Origin: Apostichopus japonicus
Lineage: Eukaryota > Echinodermata > Holothuroidea > Aspidochirotida > Stichopodidae
Assembly: GCF_037975245.1 (NCBI RefSeq)
Contig: NC_092577.1
Location: 33,252,398-33,316,397 of the forward strand
DNA: 64,000 nt
Direction: 5' to 3'
Part shown: piece after piece, positions 1 through 10,877 of the stretch
Position numbering within the stretch: position 1 is the first letter of the stretch
Layout of the letters: the number at the start of each line of letters is the position of its first letter
Translations under genes and position numbers: made by a program
The notes under the pieces: generated by a model
What the model saw: the letters and a program-made list of their open reading frames with translations, nothing else
The model's database searches: none
What the model was told of the DNA's origin: nothing

Positions 1-2161
1 AGATAAGTTGTTTCATGAATCTAAAAGGGTATGCGTGTGTGTCGTGTATGCATCACAGGTCACGCCATGCGATGCACATACAAATGCAAAAGTAATCTGT
101 ACATATGTTGCGCATTCAGCAAAAGCAATTGCAAATATTCGGATGTCTTAGACAAAGTCCACACAAAGAATCAATGTGAAGATTTTATTTTGAACGAGAT
201 TTACTCACACTCGATGCAAGAAGAGCTAGTAAAATGTCAGCCTGACAATATAATTCACATTAGCATATGTATTTAAGTAACATGAAAAGGCTACATTATG
301 ATATTACCGTTTAATTGACATTTACAAGGTATTGAAAGAGAAACGTAAAGAATTATATCTTGTGCGTTAATGGAAGCAAGATGAAAGTACAGGTGACTAC
401 CGAAGGGGGAGGCCCGTATCCAGGCCGGGGAATATGGCTGCCATTCCATCACGCCCCCCCCCCCCTTGCGCACAACTGTACCCACTATCAGCACCCCTAT
501 TCATGCCACCATCATATGCAGAGTAACGTTAAAGGGCACTTGTATTGTACCCTCATTATACGGTTAGTGCCTCAACAACTCAGCATTTCTGTCTATAGGC
601 CTGCAGGGGGTGTTGGATGTAATCCTTCACCGCTTCAACGACCTCAGGAACATGTGACACGTTTTTGTATGATCCATTGAAAGAGAAATGAATGCGAACT
701 AACAGTAATGAAATTGGTACAACAAGCTGTTAACTGTTTACCGATTGATGCTACATGCGATGATAATATATCATATCGCCTAGTGTTAACCAAAGTCGAG
801 CAACAATCCTGAAAGTTTCTATATTTAGCCTACGTTACTTTCTCAATTGGTGGAAGACTCCGTCTATACCTTCACGTCGTCTGATACCCACAGTTTTGAA
901 GATACCTTATTATCCTAAAAATTCAAAAGTAAACTAAGACAGATGTTCAATAGCCTATAATAAGCAAATTCAATTTAGTGAGCAAACGAAGAATTCACTT
1001 TCTGAGCCTGTACAAAATGATAACTATAACAGTTGCCTTTTTTTCCTTCTTTTTTTCTTTAATTTTTACATACTATGCAGAAGATGATGCATCACATATT
1101 GGTGATCTGTGTTTTTCTCACCTTTTAGCTGAGCTTTCCAATGCGTGTGGTCTTTTTCCTGTCTTGAAACATTAACTTTTGGTCATTTCTATAAAGGCTA
1201 GCATACACCACCGGGTTTCTGTCATGGTAGTTATCATAACAATATACTACTATATCGTAAAACTATTAACTATAATGTTAGCTGTTGTCGAAACGGCATA
1301 TGGTAAGCTGCTTTTTCAACCCACGCGTTGCCTCTACTGCAACATTTGAAAGTTATGTAAAAAAATACACAGTTAATACTACTTTAGATAACTTGGAGGT
1401 TTGAGTATTTTGAGATATCTAATTCCATAGCAACGTAAAGAAGGAAAGACACACAAGTCAAAAGCGATTTAACAGCCTCTGTTGACTTCCTGGATTATAC
1501 TTTTTAACTATTGCTTGTAATTCTTTAACGTCATTGTCGTTCCTCAAAGTATTAGCCATTTAAGCTTGACTATCTAAAGATACTGTTAAAGGTAGACACA
1601 GATTGTGTGACAGGAATGAAGTTAATCCATACTCCGGTACTCGTTTTCTGGCATATTGCCCTTATGCATTTGTACTCGTAATCGGGATCATCTATGTCAA
1701 AATTGTTTAAACTAGCGAAACAGACATTTTAATCACCGTCCTATACCCTTAATACGTAAGATAAATACCATATCTCTTATCTGAAGCTAACCTGACGTCA
1801 TTTTGATCATTACGGTATATTGTTGTATTATCCCAAACGTTTGTTATAAATACAAATTTTATTTATTTTTATTTACAAAAAAAAAATATTATCAGTTGGG
1901 ACGTGACATATATTTTCGACGATGATCCATAAACCATTTCAGTGACAGTCAACGACACATGTAAGCTCCATTACACGTTCCATTATAAGCACGATCTTAC
2001 CGGTACCTCACTCTACAACCGTGTTTGGTACTAGGGTTTAGTAAATAAATCACAATCATGACAATGTGCTATTGCCTATGAAAATAACATAATACGTTTC
2101 ATGATCACATACCAGTCCATTTAACACTGGAATGGTTATCAACAACACACTGATCTGTGAT
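1..2161. other. Intergenic DNA left of the receptor cluster
   Basis: No gene, RNA or element with recognisable ends was found. The only short open frames are isolated, with no start context, domain or splice partners. A C12 homopolymer lies at 454-465 within a G/C-rich patch at about 400-470. The rest is AT-rich. Regulatory DNA for genes further left cannot be excluded. Confidence 0.5.
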
Positions 2162-3292
2162 TTACTGGCCTTCCTCTTCAATGTTGAACCTCTGAAGTGT
2201 AGAAATTTGAGTCTCGAAACTTGTACTTGATCTTTCCGTAAAAGAAATTCCAGCCCACTTGCTGGCAAACACCAGACAGGGAAAACTTTTAATAAACGCA
2301 TTACGATAAACGGAGCCAAATACATTGTAAATGATGGGATTAGCACCGGAATTTAACAACGTTAATATGAAAAGCAGGTGAAGGTAAGCTTTGATGCTCT
2401 CATAGGTGTAAGAAGCTTCGAAGGTAAGATAAATGCAGGAGCAGATATCTTGCAAAAGAACAAACAAGCAAAACACAAGAGTGTTTGCAACCACCATTCT
2501 GGTCATGTTTTTCTGTTCCCTTGCGTAACGCTTCCCTCCGTTCACTGAACCTTTCTTCGGGACTTTCCCAAGTTTACGGTAAATCATAACAGAAAGAGAT
2601 ACTGAAGCTATAATTGTGACAAAATCCAACATAGCCATGAAGATGTTAATGATATAAATGGAGTCAGATATAGTGACATGCATCCATGTCGGAAGTCTTC
2701 TCACAAACGCAACTACGGAGGCATCTTCTAAGCAAGCATGTTCTTCCGGTTTCCAATATTCGAAGAATAACGCAAGAGCAATAACTGCACCGGTCACCGC
2801 TACAGCAATGACACTCTTTACTTCGCAGAACCAAAAGAAATATTTTGCATTTTTTTGTGTCGAATTGTAATGTGCCATTGGCTGACATATTGCTCTGTAC
2901 CTTTCAAAAGTGACTAATACGATCAACAGGGATGACATCAACTGAAAAGGGAACCGTATGAACAATAGCAGATGCACGTTGAATGAATAAATGTTATGAA
3001 CGGAATCGAAAAGCCACCGGAGTGCCATAGAAGTGTAGGAAACTGACACACAAGTGTCGATCAATGCAAGCGAGACCAGATAGACCCGCACTGGTGTCTG
3101 TCTGAGATGAGGATTCTTAACAACAATGAAAAGGAATAAACTGTTAGAGACAAGTGCGGCGATGCCAAAAACGACAGCCGTTGTCGTTAAGTTAATCATG
3201 AAATTATGCATGCTCTCGAAGTACATAGCACAGAAATCATACTGAGGTGTGACATCGTTTGTCCTCACCTGTGTGGTCGACTCGTAATCCAT
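2162..3292 (-). CDS. Intronless rhodopsin-class (class A-like) GPCR, paralogue 1
   Basis: A 376-residue seven-transmembrane receptor encoded by one exon; the start is ATG at 3292. Helices are at about 36-58, 69-92, 105-128, 158-178, 212-237, 264-290 and 301-325. Class A hallmarks retained are D79 in helix 2, E130-R131-Y132 after helix 3, and N318-P-I-I-Y322 in helix 7, followed by a short helix-8-like stretch. Missing are the helix-3 cysteine, the CWxP motif of helix 6 (FCLFVLLQD here), the helix-5 proline and the helix-4 tryptophan. C21 (N-terminus) and C187 (second extracellular loop) are shared with the other three receptors here. N34-L-T is a possible glycosylation site. It is the most diverged of the left three. 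The ligand is unknown. Sea urchins have large families of such intronless orphan receptors, so a chemosensory role is likely but inferred. Confidence 0.9.
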   Translation of the reverse strand: MDYESTTQVRTNDVTPQYDFCAMYFESMHNFMINLTTTAVVFGIAALVSNSLFLFIVVKNPHLRQTPVRVYLVSLALIDTCVSVSYTSMALRWLFDSVHNIYSFNVHLLLFIRFPFQLMSSLLIVLVTFERYRAICQPMAHYNSTQKNAKYFFWFCEVKSVIAVAVTGAVIALALFFEYWKPEEHACLEDASVVAFVRRLPTWMHVTISDSIYIINIFMAMLDFVTIIASVSLSVMIYRKLGKVPKKGSVNGGKRYAREQKNMTRMVVANTLVFCLFVLLQDICSCIYLTFEASYTYESIKAYLHLLFILTLLNSGANPIIYNVFGSVYRNAFIKSFPCLVFASKWAGISFTERSSTSFETQISTLQRFNIEEEGQ

Positions 3293-5090
3293 TGTCAGAA
3301 TTTAGTAACTTGTTAGAAATAACAGCCTTAAACAACTTGTAGGTCTACTACGGTGTAGTGGGTAGTCGTATACTATTACTACCTAAAAGACTGAAGTCAA
3401 AGCGGAATTGGGCAAAACGTATTTCCTCAGAAAGAATCAGTCGACTTGCTAAGAGAATAATACAGCAACGTCAAGAACACAAAACTAGCTTTTTCACAGT
3501 TCCATGGTACCGTTTCCACATGTAAGTACGCTTCACAGGAAGAATTGTAATCCTGTATCTCTCTTCACGAACAAAAAGACAACCTTCGTCCAAAAGAGTG
3601 GGTCAAATACAACCTAGATTGACAAACTATCCAGGCTGTTGTACAACTTGATTTTTATAGTGCATCTCTCCGGACAAATTGAAGTGGATGACAATGGCTA
3701 AAGTGTCAGATCAACGTTAAGTTCACGATGTTAAACAGCATTCCATGCAAATCAGTGCAGTTGTTACAATGTGCAATACTAGTGATGAAATGACAGAGTG
3801 ATAAATAACTAGGCCGCTATGCCCATTAAACTAAAACGAAACTGAATCACTTCCTTAACTACAATTTTTTGACGTAAACAATTGATAAATTGCTTAACAA
3901 TAGAGAGAGCGTAAATATATTGATGACAACAAATCAATCCAACAAAAACAATGTAATAACTAGAGACACAAACAGATTATCCAGCCAGCACAAAATTATT
4001 TCACATTCTTGCCTTCTGGGAAAAGAGTGCTTACATTCAAGGGTTCCAAGAGATTTATTGATAGTAGGCTATCCTTCCGCTGTGAGGTCATACAACGCGC
4101 ACCATACTCATAAATTATTACACTAGCAAGATACACAGACAGATTGTCTTCGAAAGGTTCACAAAGTTGCTTTCGTAAGAACAATTAAAGAAATTACCTA
4201 TACTGACATATATTTAATAGACATAAGTTTCGAACGGAGAGTTATTACATTGTTCGGTTTATAGTTTTCATAAAAGAATAATGTGGAGCAAACATTCTAA
4301 GCCATCAGTATATTCAGTCTCAGATTACTCTCATAGGTATATAGGACCCTGAATGTGACGATTAAATAGCCGAATGTTCACGCGGCCATCAAGAAAAGAC
4401 ATGTCAACCTTCTTTTTTTCGAGTTATGCATACAAATCTTTTAAGGGGGGAAAAGGGCCCGTGGGCTATATCATGCCCAGAGCTTCAAATTGTGTTTGAT
4501 CTGAAGAGAGTCATGTTCATGACACCAATTGATATCATGTGTAACACACATGAGCGTGTAGTCATCATTGAATTCAAACTGGTTTAAACGATGCTGTATT
4601 GGTAGTTCTTTAAGTTATAATTGAAGATAAATATATAATGAAAGATGTATCATCATAAAAAAACTAACTTGTATCATTACATTAAAGAGTCATTATGTTG
4701 AAAAAAAAGCAAAATGTACGCTGGTGTAGTTCGGACGTCACCCAGTGGTGAACGGCACTTTTTCCCATTGTCAAGTCTCTTACTACTAACCTATAGCCTG
4801 TAACATTAGCGGTGCCGTGTTCAAGGTGCTTTCAAGATGTGCGATAGTTTGCGATATGAAAACGGCGTCAACTTTCTCTGGAAAACGAAACTGGCTTACA
4901 AACATGGCTTTTATAAAATTATGACAATGTCTTCAAAACAATAAACATTTCTTTCTAGCTATTTGTATTCATAAGGACAATGTTAGTTTTAGAATTTATA
5001 TCCCGGGTGTGCAATACACTATTTGTTGAATTAAAAGCTGGACCGTTGCCAGGGACTGAAATGAGAATGACCTAAGCAAAGAGAAATGCT
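3293..5090. other. Intergenic DNA between receptor 1 and the tandem duplication
   Basis: This stretch should hold the promoter of receptor 1, which is transcribed leftward from about 3300, but no TATA box or other element could be assigned. The only recognisable content is a degraded LINE fragment near 3985-4115. A G6/A4 patch lies near 4445. Confidence 0.4.
3985..4115 (+). pseudogene. Degraded LINE ORF2 C-terminal fragment
   Basis: One plus frame reads YFTFLPSGKRVLTFKGSK and then continues FIDSRL, with stops outside this stretch. The same peptide pattern recurs at 25168-25345 (YFKFLPSGKRMRNFKGSK). The PSGKR...FKGSK pattern resembles the extreme C-terminus of non-LTR retrotransposon ORF2 proteins. 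It is too short and mutated to be functional. The family assignment is from memory of the motif and is not certain. Confidence 0.45.
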
Positions 5091-5094
5091 ACTT

Positions 5095-5218
5095 TGTACC
5101 AGCCTCGGTAAGGTTGTGTACAGTGTAATATATAAAGCAGTACCTTTCGTTGTTTTGTACCAGCCTCGTAAATGTTGTGTACAGTGTAATACATAATGCA
5201 ATATCTTTCGTTGTTTTG
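5095..5218. repeat. Two tandem copies of a ~62-bp unit at the duplication edge
   Basis: The unit begins GTACCAGCCTCG and ends CGTTGTTTTG. It occurs twice here and again as a pair at 14612-14749, marking the left edge of both duplication copies. It may have served as the homologous sequence for unequal crossing-over; this is inference. Confidence 0.7.
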
Positions 5219-5236
5219 CTTAGTATATATAGTTAT

Positions 5237-5239
<3 letters not shown>

Positions 5240-5271
<32 letters not shown>

Positions 5272-5286
5272 CATATATATATATAT

Positions 5287-5340
<54 letters not shown>
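5240..5340. repeat. (TA)n microsatellite
   Basis: Nearly pure TA dinucleotide repeat. It translates to Ile-Tyr runs that are not genes. A related tract in copy B lies at 15480-15609. Confidence 0.95.
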
Positions 5341-5350
<10 letters not shown>

Positions 5351-5351
5351 A

Positions 5352-5490
5352 AATGAAATTGGTGATGAGTCGGAAAATCAAGAACAGTGAAAAAACTTTC
5401 AGCCTCCACCGGAATTCAAACCCGGGCCTCCCGCTCTGTACGCAGACACCCTAACCACCAGGCCACGGACGCCGACCGCATGTCCAGAGG
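5352..5490 (-). mobile_element. tRNA-derived SINE
   Basis: On the minus strand, starting near 5490, there is an A-box-like TGGCCTGGTGGTTAGGGTG. About 35 bases later there is a B-box-like GGTTTGAATTC, in the spacing of a tRNA gene. A short unrelated tail ends in AT-rich microsatellite. It does not fold as an intact tRNA by inspection and lacks a proper acceptor stem. It is absent at the matching site in duplication copy B. Confidence 0.65.
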
Positions 5491-5530
5491 TTCGAAACCG
5501 GTAAATAATATATATATATATATATATATA

Positions 5531-6505
5531 CAGGGTTCTGCCCAGGGTGGATTGAGTGCCGGCAGGACTATCTAAGCGGAGCGCCACCATCGGTTGGCGC
5601 GGAGCGTACAAGAAAATTTTGGGTTTTGGAAACCCCCCAATGGCCGGAAACAGCCCTTCCCGAGTATTCTGACCCACATGTAGACAGCTTTGAAATGAGA
5701 TCTCATGTCTGGAATTTTTCATAATTAATGAAAAAAGTTAGGACAAATATCTGGAGCACCAGAGTACAGACCAGCCGGTGGTGCCTATTAAATAAATCAT
5801 TCAGGCTGAGATGATAATTTTAGATGGACAGTGAGTGAGAGTCCACTCCCAAATAAAGACGAATCATAATGAATTATGTATTCTCTCTCATTTATTCAAC
5901 ATCGGGCCTATGAAATCGGTCCATTGAAAGGATATCACATAATTACAGCAGTGACTGCCGACTCTGACCACTCAGCAGACGCAGTGTGTGAGTCTTCGAT
6001 TCTGTCCATACCATACACGCATAGCACGATATCAAGGCCCCTTGCTATGGCCATCTTTATGAAAGTTACCCTTGTAATCACATGTTTTAGGCCACTTGGC
6101 ATGATTAACTCAATGCTAAATATTGTTTCCATGTTCTTGTAGAAAACGTAAACTCCGCAAAATACAATTAGTTGTGATTTTGTAGATATAAATGAAACTA
6201 TCAAAAGTACGATCGGCAGTTGGAAACGGAAAACAGTCATTGGTCTGGAATGCGGAACTCTGGTAATTTTTACTAAGTATGACACTGTGATGTGTTGGAT
6301 ATTTTGAACAGTTATGAACTGGATTTTCCCTAGTCTCAAACAGATTGTTTCTGTACGTTCGACCCTCCGGCTATGGAGCTGTTTTTTGGAGTTCCTATCG
6401 AAAATAAGTGCAGGTCGGAAAAGTCACTCAGGCAGATTGTGGCGGTCGGTAATTCAGCGTGCTGGTCGGGCCCGACCGGCGCCAACCGGCAGCGGCAGAA
6501 CCCTG
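5531..6505. mobile_element. hAT-like non-autonomous DNA transposon, 975 bp
   Basis: It begins CAGGGTTCTGCC and ends with the exact reverse complement, GGCAGAACCCTG. It is flanked on both sides by TATATATA, compatible with an 8-bp target duplication, although the site is itself a TA microsatellite. A subterminal CGGTTGGCGC occurs in opposite orientation near both ends. No transposase motif is visible. A 134-codon open frame on the minus strand (5935-6339) with hydrophobic stretches has no recognised homology. The element is missing from copy B, so it inserted after the duplication or was lost there. Confidence 0.7.
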
Positions 6506-7694
6506 TATATATATATATATATATATAAAACATAGTTTTAGCATAGCTCTGTACCAAATATCTATACAGCTGCAAAATGATTCAGACAAGACATATATCT
6601 GTGAAGACTGGTCATCCATACTCTTAGTTTGAGTATCGCTGCATCCTCCACTGTATTCACAAATAGCTGTTTACTACTTTCTTTTAAAATATTTTTCTAC
6701 AATCATTAACATTGTCTTCTAGATTAGATTATTTACAGTCTCTTTCTATACCGAACTTTCTTACAGACGTTTATGCTTAATTAATACATTTTGCCAGAGT
6801 GAGTATTTCTTTTCAATAATTTCTTTTGGGGTGTAAATTATGTTTTCTTCAATGGTCAAATATGGTAACATGCAATATGCATGCTACGTGAGCTCAGAAT
6901 TTTCATTTCATTGTTAAAAAATGACATACACATTTTTCACTTCTATCAAAATTTATTAAAATAAAATAGCGAAATATGTCAAAAATGTATATTTTATCCT
7001 TAATCAAACAAAAAATGTCAATTGAATGTTATTATAAGCTTGCATAAAGATGTCAATATATGATAAAAAAAATGGTTACTAAAGTTTCTTGCTAAGTTAA
7101 ATTTCATAAGAACTGTATAAATAAGTTCTGAGTGTTGCGAGGTTCACGCGTTAAAGTTTGATAATAGATTTTTAACAGCCCCTTATATAAGAACGTTGAT
7201 AACATACACTGTGTGCTCAACGGCAAGTGCTTAACGGTATAGTAGCTGGATTAACACCCTTTGATAAAGTTATAAAGAAAAATCAAATACTCCAACTTTT
7301 GAGTTTTTATTTTAAATATTAACAAGTACTTCAGGTTCTTTCCCTGTTCTAATGTAAAATGTTGTGGTTATACATTGTACACTAATAATTCATAATTAAC
7401 CTCATAGAAAAGATAAAGTCAAAAGTTCATTACACACTTTTGAAAAACTGCTGTCGTGGATATTCATAGCTTTCACAGATTATCTTCAGTAATGTAATAC
7501 TGCGGTTTGTCACATAACTCAAATTGACATGAAACAAAAAAAACCTCCATTACTGGATATTCAATACACCCCACCATTGAGAGATCGAAATTTAATCTCC
7601 AAGGCTGAATCGAAATTTTAAACAATTAGGTTGATAAGGTTGATTAGGTTGATATGCACAGTTGTGATTGGTCTAACAGTCATCAAAAAAAATA

Positions 7695-8840
7695 TCAGAC
7701 TCTTTCTTCTATTGTAGTAAACCTTTGACTTTCGATGCTTGAATTATATCGATTTGTCCTTGACACTCCAAAACAATTGATTACAAATTTCATACAAGGA
7801 AACGTTTTCAAAAACGCATTGCGATAAACGGAGCCGAAAGTATTGTAAATAACTGGATTTATCCCAGAATTTAACAGAGTCAGTATGAAAATTAAGTAAA
7901 GGTACGCTTTGATACTCATATCATCAAAGCTCGTCCCAGCGCTAAGATACAGAAACGAAAAGATATCTAACAAAAGTACAAAGAAGCAAAATACTAGAGT
8001 GTTTGCTACAACCATTTTGGCCATGTTGTTTTCTTCTCGCGCGTATCGTGTTCGGTTATACCCTGGAGTTAGTTGTGGTATTTTTCCAAGTTCTCGATAA
8101 ATCAGAAACGAGAGTGAAACTGAAACGAAAATGGTTACAGCATCAAGTGTAACCATTATGTAGTTAATGACGTTCACTGAATTTGATATAGCAAAATGCC
8201 AAGACTCTGGTATCGTTCTCAACAGAACATACGTAACCTGATCTGAACAAAGCAACTCTGCAGTTTCAATAGTCTCGAAGAGAATTGCAACCGCTGTGAT
8301 GACCACACAGGTTACGACTACAGCGATGAAAGCTTTCGCCCCACAAAGCCAATAGAAGCACCGGTAGTTGTCACCTGTCCGAGCTGATGTGTAATGCGCC
8401 ATTGGTCTACATATCGCTCTATATCTCTCGAATGTCACTAAGAAAATCAACAGGGATGAAATCAACTGAAAAGGGAATCGTGAAATTAAAAGCAGGTGTA
8501 TGTTAAACGAAAATATTCTATGCACCGTCTCCAAGTGCCAACGAAGTGCGAAAGAGATGAAACAAATTGAGACACATGTATCGATAAAGGAAAGGGAGAC
8601 TAGATAAAGTCTCACCGGCGTCTGTCTGAGATGGGGATTCCTAGCCACCGTTATCAGAAACAAAATGTTAGAGATAAGTGCCAAGATCCCAACCATTATA
8701 GCCGTGGCTGTTACATTCCGCATAAACGTATAAAGAATTTCGTAGTAAATGTCACAGAACGGAACCGAATAGATACTACTGAAATAATAATAATAATAAT
8801 ACACACTGTCATTCACTTGTGTAAAAGACTCGTTATCCAT
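7695..8840 (-). CDS. Intronless rhodopsin-class GPCR, paralogue 2
   Basis: A 381-residue receptor in one exon with start ATG at 8840. Seven hydrophobic helices fall in the same positions as in paralogue 1. E138-R-Y140 and N328-P-V-I-Y332 are conserved. The helix-3 cysteine and helix-6 CWxP are absent; C29 (N-terminus) and C198 (second extracellular loop) are present. Compared with the near-identical paralogue 3, its N-terminus carries a six-tyrosine run (residues 14-19) encoded by a pure TAT repeat. Its tail lacks a five-residue segment (GSSLQ) just before the end. The C-terminus EERV fits a class III PDZ-ligand pattern, which is only suggestive. It lies in duplication copy A. The ligand is unknown; a sensory role is inferred from the family. 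Confidence 0.92.
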   Translation of the reverse strand: MDNESFTQVNDSVYYYYYYFSSIYSVPFCDIYYEILYTFMRNVTATAIMVGILALISNILFLITVARNPHLRQTPVRLYLVSLSFIDTCVSICFISFALRWHLETVHRIFSFNIHLLLISRFPFQLISSLLIFLVTFERYRAICRPMAHYTSARTGDNYRCFYWLCGAKAFIAVVVTCVVITAVAILFETIETAELLCSDQVTYVLLRTIPESWHFAISNSVNVINYIMVTLDAVTIFVSVSLSFLIYRELGKIPQLTPGYNRTRYAREENNMAKMVVANTLVFCFFVLLLDIFSFLYLSAGTSFDDMSIKAYLYLIFILTLLNSGINPVIYNTFGSVYRNAFLKTFPCMKFVINCFGVSRTNRYNSSIESQRFTTIEERV

Positions 8841-10877
8841 CGTAAAGTCAAGTAGGAAAATTAATTAATAAATTGTTGTTAAATATTAGTCATATGTTAT
8901 GATTTTCACATATCTCGATAAATCAATACTTTCATATTTTACAGACATGCAATATTATACATCAGGACAGTTAAATTAACTGCCTAAATAGTATATTTGA
9001 CAATCGGTGTCACACTAAAATGAGAAAACCCAACAAACATATTTCTTGAATTATGATAAACTTATTCACAGGAAGCGTAAAAAATGGATTGAAAAAAGAA
9101 ACGAAAGCGATAAAAGTTGAAAAGAGATATTTAATAGCATTTATATTTAATAAGATGTCTTTCTCCGTCTTGGGTTGTCATGGTGATACTCTGAAGACTG
9201 TTGTTTTTAAGCAAAAGTTGGTACAAATGACTTCAACCGCACAGTACATCGGTTCATATGTATGTGCAAGGAGTTATTCCGTTATAGTTTTATGTTTAGT
9301 GTAGAATTTGAACAGTTATATGGTAATATCTCTATAAAAATCTTGTACGTTTTAACAAGAAGTTAGTCAGAACTTGAATATACGTTGATGTTATTCGATA
9401 TGCTGGCGATTCGAATTTGGTTTTTGGTCCTGAACAAAACCGAATTCTTTAAACAATAGAACAATGCACTGACACGGTAAAGCTGTAGCAATGTATTAAT
9501 TCGATAGCGTTTATAACCCCAACATGTCTTTGCTCTGATGTAGTGTTGTAACAGGCAAAAGAGTTATTGGTCACTGACAGATTGACAGTAAAACAGCTTT
9601 TCTTCGTTTCCTTTGGCTCATTAGTCCGCCATTTTCAAAATATATGTCATCAGTGAATCTGCTTGCGAAACATCATCAGCTTAGTCAGAATTTCAACAGT
9701 TTCAAAATGTCTTCAGCATTGACTACAAAGAAACGACAAGGGTACTGGTAGTGTCACGTGTAAGACATTCGACAGCAAGAAAACCTGACGAGATCCAGAA
9801 AACAACAGTCGGTACATGTGGGTGTATTCACAGAGGTTGGAAATCTGCTTGACTTTGCTGCTCATGTATTTAAGGTACAAGTAGTAGGTTATTTATTGGA
9901 AGTTAAATGTTACGGTAGCTATCAAATCACCAAACCATATAGGTAGATCTTGTCTACATGTTACTATGTGTTACTTGTAGATGAATTCCAACTGCAACAC
10001 ATTATTTGTGTCCGTATAGTCTTCTTGATTCACTTTCAAATATATCCATATAATCTTGCAATGATATCAGAATCGCTTTAGAACTTGAATAAATGTTTTG
10101 ATTGTTTATGAATCTGTCAGTCAAAGCAATTAAATGGACGACTTACAAGTAAATCCAAGTGTTGTTGTGTAATTATGGGATACAAAACAGCCAATGGAAT
10201 TGAACGACGAGAGGCACGTTATACCGTTGACCGAATCCCATTTACACAAAACAGCTTAAACGAAGGCTCTACGTTGTGATTAAATGCATTGACGAAAAAC
10301 CATATACAATTCTCAATGCAGCTTCATCTATTGGAGTACATAGATTGGATCGAAGAGGTATAAAACCCTTAGTTCTCGTTTAACCGTAGCACAGGAGACT
10401 TTATATAAGCAAGCAAAGGCAGCCAAGTTTATAATAATACGAACAGGAAAAGGGTTCAGAGGAATTATCACCCTAGAAAATCTGTTAAACTGATTATTAA
10501 AGCAACATAACACAGTTTGTTCTCTTTGGTAGCGTAGCATACGCCTACTAAAAGCACCATTGCTCTTAGTCTAGAGAGAAGTTCGGACAAGCTAAACTCT
10601 ACCTATCACTGGATAGCTGACAAGTTGGCCTTTCATGGCATTATCAATTTTCTGTGTCATGACCATGTAGAGTTTTTATTATCAGTGGTACATAAAGACA
10701 ATCATCAAGCTCGTATGCATACATATTCGCGCTGCTTCGATTCGGGGGTTTGTAAAAACAGTAGAATTCGTGCTAAAGTAGGACGTATATGATAACGCTC
10801 TTGGTTAGAATACTGGAGAGCCCCGTTTAATGATCTTCAATGATTGTGAGAATATGTTTCGAAATAGCTATATTAGT
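8841..10877. other. Non-coding flank of receptor 2, matched in copy B
   Basis: This is the upstream side of receptor 2. Nearly all of it aligns to 18050-20110 and 21372-21600 in copy B, with small indels scattered in a way that disrupts every open frame, so coding function is unlikely. Its preservation reflects recent duplication. No promoter element could be assigned. Confidence 0.6.

Noticed and set aside
5072-5356. Open frames of Ile-Tyr repeats on both strands
   Set aside because: Pure translation of the (TA)n microsatellite; the same applies at 15454-15657.
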